From NCBI RefSeq assembly GCF_043290135.1, contig NC_134710.1, positions 316,694,116 through 316,758,115 of the forward strand: a stretch of 64,000 bases of DNA, given 5' to 3'. The notes beneath the pieces are model-generated. The model saw nothing but the letters and a program-made list of their open reading frames with translations. It was not told the DNA's origin and searched no databases. This DNA comes from Rhipicephalus microplus (taxonomy: Eukaryota; Arthropoda; Arachnida; Ixodida; Ixodidae). Within the stretch, counting starts at the first letter, position 1. Every line of letters starts with the position of its first letter. Below are positions 43,441 through 54,510 of this stretch, piece by piece. Made by a program: the position numbers and the translations under genes.

Positions 43441-46439
43441 GAACAGGGACAACCACATACGGAAGTAAGGAGAAGATAGGAAAGATGGACACGGTCGCAG
43501 AAGTCCGAGGACGGGGCACCACTCGGCGAGAGCTCTTGTCGGCGTCAGGAGATGGCGTAAAGCGAGCCAGTGGGCCAGAGCTGCGCTGTCGTCGCAGATC
43601 GCGGGGGCACAACAGATCGGCACGAAATCTAGTGAGCGAGTCTCGCCGGTTTGTGCTGGCATAAATACTATATAGTTTCACAGAGCTTACTTCCTTTCAC
43701 GACGAGTAAAGCGTGGCGGCGTCGCGGCAGCATGGCCGCGTCACTGTTGTATGCCTGTTAGACAAATATGCAAATGTAGCGTAGACGCTGACTATATGTT
43801 CTTACTTTATTTTTTTCCTCGATGTAGTCGAACTCCACCTGCTAAGCGGACGCGTGAAGTTATCGAATTTTTCCGGAGCATGGCCATACCTGTACACTGG
43901 CTTTCGGTCGTCCGATCGGACGTCCATTCTATACATACTGCGCGATCCGCTGCCATTTGGAAGAAGCTTCACAGATCGTTGTGTGTGTTTATATTTGTAC
44001 TATTCGACGATGTCGAATATGTTTCGTAAAGCGACGTGCTGAGGTTAGCTGCGACGATGACGAATTGCAGTGAAAACTTCTGAATTTGCAATCATTTTGC
44101 GGAACATGAGTAACTGTGATTCGATTCTATTATAGTGCACGCTTTATAGTGCACGGGGTTCTCGAAAGAGCACAGTGGTGTGTGTATACCGTATGTGGCA
44201 TACATCGGTCCCGTATAGGACCAGCGCCAAAGGACAATGGACGACGAGGAAAAGTAAGCGAAATCGCTTACTTTTCTTCGACGCACTTTCTTTCCTGGTT
44301 CGCTCTGGTGCTGAGATCCTTATACTGGAACGTAGTTATAGCTGCCTGTCTAGCCGTAACTGCATGGTTACGTTGCCCCAGCGGAGCGTGAAATACGGAA
44401 AAAAATCGCCGCTTTGCCTTTGTCGCTGGATTGCACTGCTCCAAAGTCGTTATTCTCTGTCTCTCTAGCTCTCTCTTTCTCTGTCCACTGCGTCCGCCTT
44501 CATGAGACGTGACACGGTTGCGTTGTTTTTCGACCTTGCTCATATTTCTAGCGTAACAAGCTGCGACGTGATTTTCTTTCCCCTAAGTGAAGCTTACACT
44601 TTTTTTTACCTAACCTAACAACGTCGTTCGGACTGAGTAATTTTTCGCGTTCGTTTCGGTTTGTGTGCCTGCTGGCTTCTGGGCTGGTTGTAGATTGAGG
44701 CCACACATAATTGGATTATTAAGTTGTCTCTCGACGGTGAGTCAGCTGCTGCTACAGATGAAAGCACCATACACCGGGCAGAGCCAGTGGATGCACTTAT
44801 AATACAACACTACCTCTTTTACTTCCATTCATGACTCGCGGTGGGTATATCCAGCATACTGCTTCGGTCATTTTAATTCGCCAATAATCAATCAGTCACC
44901 TCTGCAACTTGCGTCGAGATGCCCCTCGGGGACATGGTATACTTTTATTTATCTTCAACCATCGCTAAGTAACGATTACGGGTTTTCCTTTGAACGTCTC
45001 ACTGAGCATGCATGCACATAGACTGTTGCGTGAACCCGTGTTCTCGCGGGTCGCGAAGCTTATGCATATTTCTTGCACTCTTATGCGCTCTCGTCCTGGC
45101 TGTCGTGCTGTTTTCAGGCTGCGCTCAGCATCGGCGTTACCGACTCGTTCCCCCACCACCTTTTTTCCCTTTGTTTTAGCTATGTGTGGTGCCTCGTTAA
45201 TTTCAGCGAAACGAGTGGCTTGAAAAAACGTTGGTGTGCGGAGCTGCGGAATATTTTTACCACCCGCGGGTTCTTTAACGCGCTCCGCAAGAGAGCGTTA
45301 TCCCGTAACGTCCGCCGCCGTAATGCGGTCATCGCTGTTGGAATCCGGGCGCATACGACCTCGTGTTCCGCCGCCCGAACGTTACATGAACCACGGGAGG
45401 TCCGTCAGAGCGTTGCATGCCTTGTCTGGCCAAATGACTCGGGCAGTTCTTTTTATTGGTCTGCAGAAGTGTTCGGGTGGAAGTGCCCTGTCCGCTTATT
45501 TCAGCTGTGGTCGAAAAACTAGGTTCCCGCGCTATATATTTGGGGATTGCTTTACTAATCTGCGAGAGCATCTCGGCCGCAAGGCATAATGGGCGATGGA
45601 CTTACTGTGAGTCCTAAATTGTATACAGTCGTGAAGGTATATAGGAGACGAGAAACGGTACATGTAAATCATTCAAGCCTGTGCAGAGAAAAAGAAAAAA
45701 AAAACTTGAGACGCTGCAGTCCGACGTTAAGGCTGACCATACGCAGGAATATCAAAGAAATGTCTCCATTATGTAACAGCACAAAGCGCAGCACTGCGCC
45801 TCAGACATCGCATTATCTTTACGCAACATCTTCGCCACGGTACGTCAACCACCTGACACGTTCGTCGTGAGGCAGTTTTTCTGCTTTAGTCTACATTGGG
45901 CAGCTGTTACCGGGTTTCTTGGCCCCGAACGGAAGTTTGCTTCTCTCGAACCGGCGCGAGACATTGGCGATGACTTCGTTAAAAAAAGACAAAAAAAAAC
46001 CAATTCTCTTACGGCAATAACAAGTTGGATTAGATAAACTTTTATTGGGTCCTCCAAAACACAGTTCACTGTGTCGCGGGCTGCTGCTACATGGGGAATG
46101 AGATGCTGAGCTCCTCAGCCGCCTCTGGCTTGGTTGCGGGAGTAACATATATATGCCATCGTCATTTACATCTTGAACGGAATGAAAAGCGCGAAAAAGC
46201 GAGCACGCGCAAGGAACGACAAGCACGGGCGCTCGACCAACTAACCGTCCTGATGTTTATGTCGTTTAGGCGCTCTCATTCGACATTCTCGTGATAATCG
46301 TTTATATAATCAGCGCTGTCTACGCAGAGCGCCCATAAAGAAACATACTTACATAAAGAGCCGCATTCCCGTAGCGCCTTGCGGCCGAGCTAACGCGCTG
46401 ATTTCAGTGCCATGAGTGAGTGGCTAGTCAGACCCGATA
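43441..46439. other. Non-coding stretch with a hairpin and a SINE scrap
   Basis: A perfect 13-bp inverted repeat (GAAAAGTAAGCGA, 2-base loop) lies at 44249-44276. Around 45250-45285 the plus strand reads ACCACCCGCGGGTTCTTTAACG, resembling a minus-strand piece of the SINE body (ACCACCTGGGGTTCTTTAACG type). No gene is recognised. Confidence 0.4.
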
Positions 46440-46560
46440 ATGTCTTTAGCATAAATGAAATAACAAACATTTTTCTTTCCGTTGCTGAGATTTGAACCCA
46501 TACTGTCATGCTACGAAAGCGAGTCTTTTTTTATTACTATATAGGCTACACACCCATGCT
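46440..46560 (-). mobile_element. tRNA-headed SINE-like fragment
   Basis: On the minus strand GACTCGCTTTCGTAGCATGA is followed by ATGGGTTCAAATCTCAGC, a good B box with tRNA-like spacing, and then an A/T-rich tail. It lacks the AAAGAACCCCAGG body. It may be a third SINE family or a decayed tRNA pseudogene. Confidence 0.35.
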
Positions 46561-47527
46561 TTCACAAAGGGAATGCATGTACAGTGCATCTAAGCCACAT
46601 GAATGTGCACTTTTTATGCAAAACAAAGGCTGAAAGACAACGCTTTCTAGTTATAACCTTCACTGTTTTTTGTGGTAAAGCATTAAACGTCCTCAGTGGG
46701 ACATGATGTATAAAGCGGATATTGTAAATTGAACAAATTAATAAAATTTATTCTTTGCAATAATTTGATGCCAAACTTGGGTTTCCATTGCGCTTTTGAG
46801 GCGAGCTATTACCTATCTTGAAAAAGGAGTAAACGCGAGCAAGGGTACGCCATCTAGCAGTTGGTCGGACTCTTCCTTGCTCGGCCGCGAAAAGACTCGA
46901 GTGGCCGCTTTTTATATGGTATATTTTTCTGTGGAGCCCCGGCCTCGCTCAAGAAATTGCATACGAAGGCATGACAAAAAAAAAAAAAAATGAGGTGTCA
47001 ATCTATGTCGTTGTTTCCTCCACTGGTGACAGCGTCAGTTATATCAGCAACATACCCAATAAGATACGCTTTCTCCTCTATATTTTCATACGTGCTCACA
47101 CGTAGTGCTTCATAGATTACGCATCATACCTTTGATTTAAGCCTAAACACTCTGAATAAACGGCGCCTTGCCAGCTCACCTAATGGGCGGCTTGTCGCAC
47201 ACCAAGAATGTTCCCTCTGGAGATTATAGCTTGCGTCGTGGATCTATATCGAAATAATTGTACAGTTATGATACACGTGCTTTGCAGGGTATTGTACACC
47301 TTATTGGTTTTCTTTCTGTTGTATGTCATTTTAACACGCCACCGTGCGTGTAATGTATGCAGGTTCCTTGGACGTGCAGCATATGCATCTTGTAATGTTT
47401 GTACAACCGGAAGACGTAAATAGCAATCTTGTTAGTATTCTTTCAGTTCTGTGATGCGCCGGAGATGCTATACTTTGACAGTGACTTATGACAGGCCAAT
47501 CGGTCTTACTGACAGCGAGTGCCGGTA
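46561..47527. other. Non-coding stretch
   Basis: AT-rich, with an A-run at about 46977-46990. No gene is seen. Confidence 0.4.

Positions 47528-47621
<94 letters not shown>
47528..47621. repeat. (TA)n microsatellite
   Basis: About 47 TA units, among the longest in the window. Confidence 0.96.
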
Positions 47622-47624
<3 letters not shown>

Positions 47625-48656
47625 GCGATGAGGGAGTCAGTGCATGCCAGTCGTATATACATAGAGAAACTGGGTTGCACTTCAAGATTGGGAACACTTT
47701 TGTTGAACCCGCGCAGGAACGGTGTCTATGCAGGTCGACGCTTTGGGCGTGTACAATCGCCTGTAGCGGCCTCGTGAACTATACGCGTGAGCGTATAGCA
47801 CAATTCCGCGTGCGCTAAATTTTCTTTCTCCCGCCTCCTTTTTGACAGAGCACCCTCCGTGTACCCAAGTGGGCGTTTCGCGCTCGAAGCGCTGGAGTTG
47901 GGCCTATCGCTTATTGACTCGAGCCAACAGAGTGCTGGCGCATTCCCGGTTCAGCCTCGGTTAGTGCGAATGGGGCTGAAGCGCTTGCGCAAGCGACGCG
48001 CTGCAAAAACGCGGGGCTTCTCCGCACTGCCGTGCGTTGGAGGGGGCAGCGGCGGATGGATCTACCTCGGAGCACCTTTTTGTTTCGCACACGCTGCTCC
48101 AGGGCGACCTCCTCTGCGCGGGCTCATCGCTCAGAGTGGGGGTGGCGAGAACAGCGCGCCGTGTCCTTCCGCAGCCGATGCCGTGGGCGCCTCCGACAGG
48201 TGTTTCGATGGTGCGTTTGTCGACGCGGGGCGCGCGCCGCTGTAGCCGATGATCGACGGGGCGGCAGGTCATTCTTCCGAGCCCGTGGCACGCGCAATGA
48301 GGGGAGATAGAGGAGGCACAGCGCGCGCTGACCTTTCGCGTCGTACATGCATGCATGATGCTCCGCTTGTACCGACTGAATGGCTCACGATTAACGAATT
48401 ATGCGAAGATTAACGACGCGCTTCTTGGGCTCACCAGGCGTATGGCCGCAGCCTTGGCCGATTTGACGCGGCGCCCATCAGTCAAATGGCGCCGAATGGT
48501 TAACGGGGGCGAGCGGTCGAAGCTCGCGCTGCATGTTCGCCTCGGCGGTTGCGAGCGAGCGCATCCGCATCATTTCCGTAAACTGGGCCAGTTCGCGATG
48601 CCGTGCAAGGAGTGGTGCACCCCCTACGCCACGCCCTTTTCCCGAAGACTCCCGCT
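47622..48656. other. Non-coding stretch, CpG-rich centre
   Basis: Frames at 47859-48356 on both strands are long but compositional, with many Arg and Ala and no domain. No RNA gene is seen. Confidence 0.4.
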
Positions 48657-48720
48657 GTGTGTGTGTGTGTGTGTGCGTGTGTGTGTGTGTGCGCGTGTGT
48701 GTGTATGTGCGTGCGTGCGT
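48657..48720. repeat. Imperfect (TG)n repeat
   Basis: TG units interrupted by CG and TA, ending in GCGTGCGTGCGT. Confidence 0.9.
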
Positions 48721-49076
48721 CCGTGCTGCGTCGACTAGCGATTGACAGCGTGCGCAGACACATGCATAGTAATACATAGCGAGGACCATGGCTGAGTAGC
48801 GTCAGCGAACTCTTCAAAGCGCGCACATGTGCGTGCTCAATCTGCGGCAGGCACACAGGGAAGCTGGGGCACACAGTGCGTTCTTCCGGGGGCTTTAATC
48901 ACTTCGTTATCGGTAAAGTTACTTTGTTTTTTGTTCTTAACTAGATGGTGTCAAATGTATTTCGCCTTCGTGTTGGCTGACTGCAGCTACAAGAAATGCG
49001 CGCTGGGCTCTGTTCGGTGAGGCATTAAAGCATGGCGTCGTCCGGTCAATTTTCAGCTGCGGTAAGGGGGAAAGAC

Positions 49077-49090
49077 AGAATAGCTAGATG
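49077..49090. repeat. Left target duplication of the SINE at 49091
   Basis: AGAATAGCTAGATG, repeated with one mismatch as AGAACAGCTAGATG at 49336-49349. A 14-bp duplication is typical of LINE-mediated insertion. Confidence 0.85.
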
Positions 49091-49335
49091 GCCCCGCCAC
49101 GGTGCTCTAGCGGCTAAGGCAAGTACTCGGCTGCTGACCCGCAGGTCGCGGAATCAAATCACGGTGGCGGCGGCTGCATTTTTGATGGAGGCGAAAATGC
49201 TGTAGGCCTGTGTTCTCAGATTTGGGTGCGCGCTAAAGAACCCCAGGTGGTCGAAATTTCCGGAGCCCTCCACTACGGCGTCTTTCGTAATCATAAGGTG
49301 GTTTTGGGACGTTAAACCCCACATATCAATCAATC
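49091..49335 (+). mobile_element. Full-length tRNA-derived SINE (Ruka-like) with target duplications
   Basis: 245 bp. Head GTGCTCTAGCGGCTAAGGCA (A box) and GGTCGCGGAATCAAATC (B box), linker GCATTTTTGATGGAGGCGAA, body with AAAGAACCCCAGGTGGTCG, TCCACTACGGCGTCTTTC and TTTTGGGACGTTAAACCCCA, and tail ATCAATCAATC. The mismatch in its 14-bp duplications suggests moderate age. Confidence 0.88.
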
Positions 49336-49349
49336 AGAACAGCTAGATG

Positions 49350-50635
49350 AATGACTATGAAGGAGGAAATGGGAAGCAGTTCACGTGATGTGCAAGGCAG
49401 GCAGGTGTGTTTAATGCCCGGGCAGAAAACCCGTACACTGCAGATACATCCGCATCAATTAAGACCTCAGTGCATGACTGACAAGTAACTTTATACAGGC
49501 CTCGCGAGAAGTACAATGTAGCGTGCTGTGCTATCACTGGCCTGTTGAGGTGAAGAAAAGCAGCATCTACAAATTGGGCACTTATCACATCATTTTGGGC
49601 ACAGTATAACATATCAAAAGCAGCTCATCGCTGTTAACATAAACGCCGCTCATTGTTTGAGCTTCCGCAGACGACAGTGACGTGCTCACTTTTTTTAGGA
49701 AAAGTCTTAATGATTTTCTCTGGACTCGGTGTTTAGAGATGTCTGCGTAGCACTGTTATTGATTGCAGTGTCGCATACTGACTGTCTATGCGTAAAACCT
49801 GTGGACAGGCATTTAGCGCCCGGTATAGGAAAAATAAATAAATAAATCGTGAGGCAGCAGACCTTGGTGGGTAACACGTTACGCGCCGTGTTCTTGAAAG
49901 GTATGCATATATGTGCCCGCAAACATACTCAGATGTGATTCGGAATCGCTAGCTTTGCGGCGCTGCGCGCTTGTCGTGCACGACAGCCTATAGTCCCACC
50001 AGCTGTCCGGCTGAACCCGCTTGGCTGGGCGTCTGTCGTACTAAAAGAATGCGGAGACTCATTTGCAGTTGCGCAGCTGTATACACTCGAACGATACTGC
50101 GGCCAGCCTTGATGCCATGTGCTGACGGTCTGAAATATACGAAATTTTTTTATGCTTGTCGACCGTAGCAGACTTGCGTTCGGTGTATAAATTGTTTTCT
50201 GTGGCGTGTAAGTCGTCGACAAAAATACGTGTCGCTTTCGTAAAATGTTGTCGTTAGAAAAACAAAACAAAAAATCTTTTCACTAGTGAATAGCGTCCCG
50301 CTTTTCGCGAGTATAGAACAGGCGAGACAATAAAAAACAAATGAATAAATGAATTATACTCGACGCGCGACAAGCAAATCTATATGCGCAGTTGACTGCG
50401 TATCTCGCTTCAGTCTATATATACAGACAACATTGTTTTCAGCATTCGCATTCACGCACATGCTGGCTCGTTGCCGCCAGAAATATTTTCATGCTTCATG
50501 AATGTGTCAGTTACGTTCTATACCGAGCTCCGCCTGAGACCAATACTCCTGATGCAAGCTGCGCAAAATACTGCTACAAAGTGTCACGTTGAGCTGTGCT
50601 GTGGTCTCTCTGTAAGCAGCCTAACTGTCTGAAAA
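49350..50635. other. Non-coding stretch
   Basis: AT-rich with AAATAAATAAAT-type runs near 49832-49846 and 50337-50352. No gene is seen. Confidence 0.4.
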
Positions 50636-50730
50636 CACACACACACACGCACACACACCACACACACACACACACACACATGCACACACACACACACACA
50701 CACACACGCACGCACGCACGCACGCACTTG
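50636..50730. repeat. Imperfect (CA)n repeat
   Basis: CA units with interruptions, ending in CGCACGCACGCACGCACG. Confidence 0.92.
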
Positions 50731-52494
50731 TACGGTTAAAGATTTTCTGTCGTTGTTAGCTGCCTGCGATAACTTATATTGGTGCATTGAAGATATGCCG
50801 TGCGTTCCTAAAATAATGCCGCATATTTTTTTTCCTCCAGTCCGAAAGCAGCGATTAAGCAAAATTTACGGTTGAACACGAACGTCACCCAGGTGCCGCG
50901 AAGGAAATATCTCATCGTTTCATTTCACTTTGTTGTTGCTGCTGAATAGGAAACTCCACATCTTCCTGATCGCGTGCGCGCGTCCTTTGTATAGCTTGCC
51001 GCTGTGGGACCACCACGCCGAGCGCCGGAGTACTGCGGAAGAAATTGCGGCGTGTCCCAGATTTAATGTATAGCGCATTCCTATCGTTCGTTGTGACGAG
51101 TGCAATTATTTTCTCTCTTCCCCTTGCTTGCCATCATTGCGTGTATACTTGCCTCTGAGTGGCTCCTGTCAGTACGTATGCACACATGGACTGCATCTTT
51201 TCGAACGAAGCGTGCACGCAGCTACTGTCCTCCATCCGCGCTAACTTTCCTCGTCCACGCGAGTTAAGGGAGGGGTGATGATTTGTGTCCACTCTCGCGC
51301 CGTGGCGTAACTTTTTCTGCGAACGAAATGATTTCTCTTGCTTAGCCTCGTTTGCATGGCGGAGCTCCGAAAACGAGATTCACTGCGGCTAGCGCGCGGC
51401 CGTGGTGCACGCAAGCGTGACGGGAAGTTGATGCCTATCGCTGCGTATAGCGGTCGATCGAAGCTTTTTGGCGTGCCGCAGAAACCGGGCTAAATGGAAG
51501 GCCTTCGCACGAAGGCACCGCCTCGGTGCACCGTGTTACGCTCGTGCACGTTCAACGTTTACTTGTGGTCTTGTGCGATAAGTATTAACTTTTGCTTGGA
51601 TATGTGTAGAGGGCCCGTGCGATGAGCTTCGGCTCGCTGGGCACCCTGCGCCTTCATTCAGAGGCACGAAATTGCACGCGCATCACTTCTCGCCCTATAG
51701 CTCTCTCCCGTGTATCGATTCGGTCTAAATGTATACTTGCAGCTGGCGGTCGGTCGTATATAAAGCGAAATCATGGATTCCGGTTGTTTCGTTCGCAGCC
51801 GCCGGAGTGGCAGCGCCTATAGTGTGGAATGCCTATTCTTACGCATTGAAACATCGACGTGTGCAAGCTGCTGTAGATGTTTATCGCGATAATGGTATAA
51901 TAGTCGTGTTCGCTTTTTTTTTCTTTCGGGTGATTAATCACTCGTGCCGATTCGCCGTATGTATACACTCTGTCCGTTCAATATGCAGCAGCGTTAAGTC
52001 CGAGTGCTTGCAACTCGTCATTCAGCAGCCGTGTACAGGACATGGGCCATTAAAGAATACGTGACTATCGGAAAAAAGAAACAAAGATGTGCAGAAAGAC
52101 TCATATATACACTTGCATGGCGTCGTGGAGTCACTCCCCCTGCTGCCTTTTTTTGAGCAACGCGTTTACGTTGAGTGCTCACAGACCTCGAGACAATTTT
52201 TAACCAGCTTAGATGAGCTTTTGTTGCGAATGGTCTGGATTCAGTTTTCTTCTTCTTTTTTTTGGGGGGGGGGGGCGCAAAATAATTCGTATGCCTGGCG
52301 CGTGTCGCAGCACATATCTCGAGAATTCTCCGCCTCCTCAACAGTCATTTTGTTCTCGTATTGTAGCGAAGAATTTGTGGTAAAAGACAAAAAAAAGCAA
52401 AAGATTATCATTTTTTGGCAATTTCCTTGACATTGAACTTATGTCGTTGCGTCAGGAACGGGATTTCTTTCGCAGTGAACAGCGCTGTCTTCTC

Positions 52495-52496
<2 letters not shown>
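50731..52496. other. Non-coding stretch
   Basis: A T-run abuts about 13 G at 52254-52275. Frames at 51622-52064 have no recognisable domain. Confidence 0.4.

Positions 52497-52564
<68 letters not shown>
52497..52564. repeat. (CA)n microsatellite
   Basis: About 34 uninterrupted CA units, just upstream of a SINE. Confidence 0.96.
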
Positions 52565-52568
<4 letters not shown>

Positions 52569-52595
52569 ATCATGCGCGTCGATTGTGTCGCCGAG

Positions 52596-52822
52596 AGATG
52601 CCACCGTAGTTCAGTGGTATAACGGTGTTCGGCTGTTGACCCCAAAAGACGAGTGTTCGATGTTGGCCACGGCGCTCGCATTTCTATGGAGACAAGAAGC
52701 AAGAGTCGACTGTGCCGTGCACATTGAAGCAACATAAGTGATCTAAATTACACGCGGCCTTCCATTGAGCCTCTCTTGCATGCAGCTTGAGTTGCCTTGG
52801 GACGCTAAATCCTATATAGCAC
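52596..52822 (+). mobile_element. Diverged tRNA-derived SINE
   Basis: Head GTAGTTCAGTGGTATAACGG (A box) and GAGTGTTCGATGTTGG (weak B box), then CGCATTTCTATGGAGACAAG. It ends in TTGGGACGCTAAATCCTATA, the counterpart of TTGGGACGTTAAACCCCACA in the younger copies. The central AAAGAACCCCAGG block has eroded. Confidence 0.6.
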
Positions 52823-53235
52823 AAAGCCCTTAACCGTTACAAACCAACTACATGCAGTCTTTTCCTCTATGGAGTAGCCGTCGTGGCTTCTAAATACGTG
52901 TATAAACGTCGCCACTCCAACAGTCTAAGTGCCTTGAAATCCCGCACGCGCAGGTTACAGGAGAAGTATATTTATACGAAAATTTTCAAGTACTGTTGTT
53001 CTGCGTCACTTCAAAGGACAAGCGCAGAAAATGCACTGGTAGGTATGCGTGGGTACCCCAAAATTAATTGCAACATGTCTTTTAAAAGCTAGTTTCGGTT
53101 CCCTATACTGTATCCTGACGCCACGACATTACCACCTGGTCACGTACTCGAGAAAGGTATATATCGACGTTTTGCGGCCGCTCCATCGTTTGTCACGGGC
53201 TGCACGTATACGACGAACATGTGCGCAGCCCAACT
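52823..53235. other. Non-coding stretch
   Basis: No frame with a domain. GGTATATATCGACG at about 53157 could be a TATA box for the small frame that follows. No other signal. Confidence 0.35.
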
Positions 53236-53391
53236 ATGGATGATATCTTGTCTAGCGACTCCGAGGACAGTTACGATTCGGGCAGCGTGCAAGATGCCGA
53301 GATTACGCGTGCCCTGCCAACAATTTTGGCACTCGACCTCCCTGCAAGCTCGTCAATGAACCACTCACACGCCGTCGAGAGCATCATGTAA
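53236..53391 (+). CDS. Small acidic ORF, possible first exon or transposase N-terminus
   Basis: 51 codons from ATG to TAA. The first 20 residues are Asp/Ser-rich (MDDILSSDSEDSYDSGSVQD). Such acidic starts occur in nuclear proteins and in the N-termini of several DNA-transposon products, but no family can be named. A TATATA lies about 80 bases upstream. The retroelement insertion begins 147 bases after the stop. It could be a chance frame. Confidence 0.2.
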   Translation: MDDILSSDSEDSYDSGSVQDAEITRALPTILALDLPASSSMNHSHAVESIM

Positions 53392-53533
53392 GAGGCCGTG
53401 CACATCGGAACATGCACTGTGTATTCACGTGAACACGCGTCGATAAGGGGCAAGTTCGACTTTCGGCTCGCTCGTTTCACGGGTCTGCTCAACTACGGTG
53501 ACCGCGCGGCAAGCGCAGACGATACAGAAAGTA

Positions 53534-53537
53534 ACGT
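53534..53537. repeat. Target site duplication ACGT, left
   Basis: ACGT before the 5' LTR recurs at 58369-58372. A 5-bp reading (AACGT) is possible if the LTR is taken to end one base earlier. The other two insertions show 4 bp. Confidence 0.8.
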
Positions 53538-53811
53538 TGTTATGCCAGCGAGTCCTCGCCAAACGTCCGTGCCTCTGAAACAGGCAATCTGGGTCAAGGC
53601 CAGCCCGCAGCCCGCCGGGCGCGAACAACTCCACGGCGTGAACACGCGCGGCGCATCTGTGGCCCACGTGCATTGAGTCAGCGTCGCACGTGACAGCGAG
53701 CCGGCGTCCTCATGTCTGGTGGCCTGACGCATCGCGCGGCGAACCCCATTGGAGGAGCCTGCTCTGAAGACCAGCGGCGCTTCTGATTGGACATTTTAGT
53801 TGGGCCCGGTG

Positions 53812-53821
53812 TAAATAAAAG
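53812..53821 (+). promoter_or_regulatory. TATA-like element of the LTR, also contains AATAAA
   Basis: TAAATAAAAG lies about 20 bases after an inverted CCAAT box (GATTGG) and is conserved in the solo LTR (36645-36654) and the array LTRs. It can act as a TATA box. It also contains AATAAA and could serve as the polyadenylation signal in the 3' LTR (57976-57985). Confidence 0.55.
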
Positions 53822-54123
53822 AAGCCCTGCGGCGTGTCGCGATCAGCGGTTTTAGGCGAAAGGCTGACCTATGTGTTAGAGAGAGGAGCTCGGCTCTTCG
53901 AGTCTCTGCCGGCCCCAGTGCCGAAATTGTAACGCCTCTGTAAATATGCTGTACATAAACCTTGTTTAACTCACCGTCGTCTCGTCCGCTCGTCTTATCA
54001 GCTCTGCGCAGAAGCAGTCGCGAGCTGATAAACATACGCTACCAAACGGCTGGTGACCTTCCCGGCGGAGTTGAAAGCAGTGGCGCCTCCGGGGCCGTGT
54101 TGGCGTCGCCGTCTTTCGCAACA

Positions 54124-54162
54124 GTGGTGGCTTCGGCGGGATCGGTCCGCCGTTTCTCAACA
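54124..54162 (+). repeat. Cassette A inside the 5' LTR
   Basis: 39 bp, GTGGTGGCTTCGGCGGGATC to TTTCTCAACA. Counterpart of 12777-12814 (minus) in the array. Present again in the 3' LTR at 58288-58326. Confidence 0.75.
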
Positions 54163-54204
54163 GTGGAGGTCAGCGGCGGGATTTCGGAGGCCCGCTTCTC
54201 AACA
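54163..54204 (+). repeat. Cassette B inside the 5' LTR
   Basis: 42 bp, GTGGAGGTCAGCGGCGGGAT to CTTCTCAACA. In the array the same cassette lies outside the LTR as the apparent PBS. Here it is part of both LTRs (58327-58368 in the 3' LTR). Confidence 0.75.
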
Positions 54205-54227
54205 GTGGTTGGCAGCTGCGGGATCGG
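54205..54227 (+). promoter_or_regulatory. Cassette C, apparent primer binding site of this element
   Basis: GTGGTTGGCAGCTGCGGGAT follows the LTR end with one G between CA and TGG. Its complement reads as a tRNA acceptor end finishing in CCA. The exact tRNA is not identified. Because both LTRs end at this boundary, minus-strand synthesis of the copied genome most likely began here. Confidence 0.65.
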
Positions 54228-54510
54228 CCGGCGTCAGAGACATCGATGCGGTGAGTGCCTGATGTTTTCCCCTCAGTTCACCAGACTACTCTAGCTCAGG
54301 TTGTAGTAGTTTAGAGAAGGGCTGTGTGAAGCATTAGAGTGAGCTTTGATCGTTTCAAGCAAAGTCGAAGTGCTTTGAAACCAAAAGTTAATGCGGAGGG
54401 GGTAAACACGGGAGAGTGAAAAATTGCTTGCGCGTCTTGCTAGTTGACTTATAGTGGGTACGGCAAGTAAATTGTTAACAGGGGCAAACAGCAAGAGGCT
54501 AGTGTGAACG
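54228..54510 (+). other. Leader between PBS and gag
   Basis: About 280 bases, conserved with the array leaders (for example 12424-12707). A strong splice-donor-like GCGGTGAGTG lies at about 54248-54257, with a pyrimidine-rich TTTTCCCCTCAG just after it. A subgenomic splice is conceivable, but no acceptor near a second frame is seen. Confidence 0.5.

Larger units (their letters stand above)
53538..54204 (+). repeat. 5' LTR of the plus-strand element
   Basis: Starts TGTTATGCCAGCGAGTCCTC and ends CTTCTCAACA. It has lost about 60 bp relative to the solo LTR: the segment holding the CATGTCGG hairpin, between GCGATC and GGTTTTAGG. It gained, relative to the array LTR end, a second cassette. CCATTGG at 53746-53752, ATTGG at 53786-53790 and TAAATAAAAG at 53812-53821 form a plausible promoter. 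Confidence 0.93.

Noticed and set aside
44249..44276. Hairpin as a terminator or microRNA precursor
   Set aside because: The 13-bp stem with a 2-base loop is too short for a microRNA precursor, and there is no transcript context.
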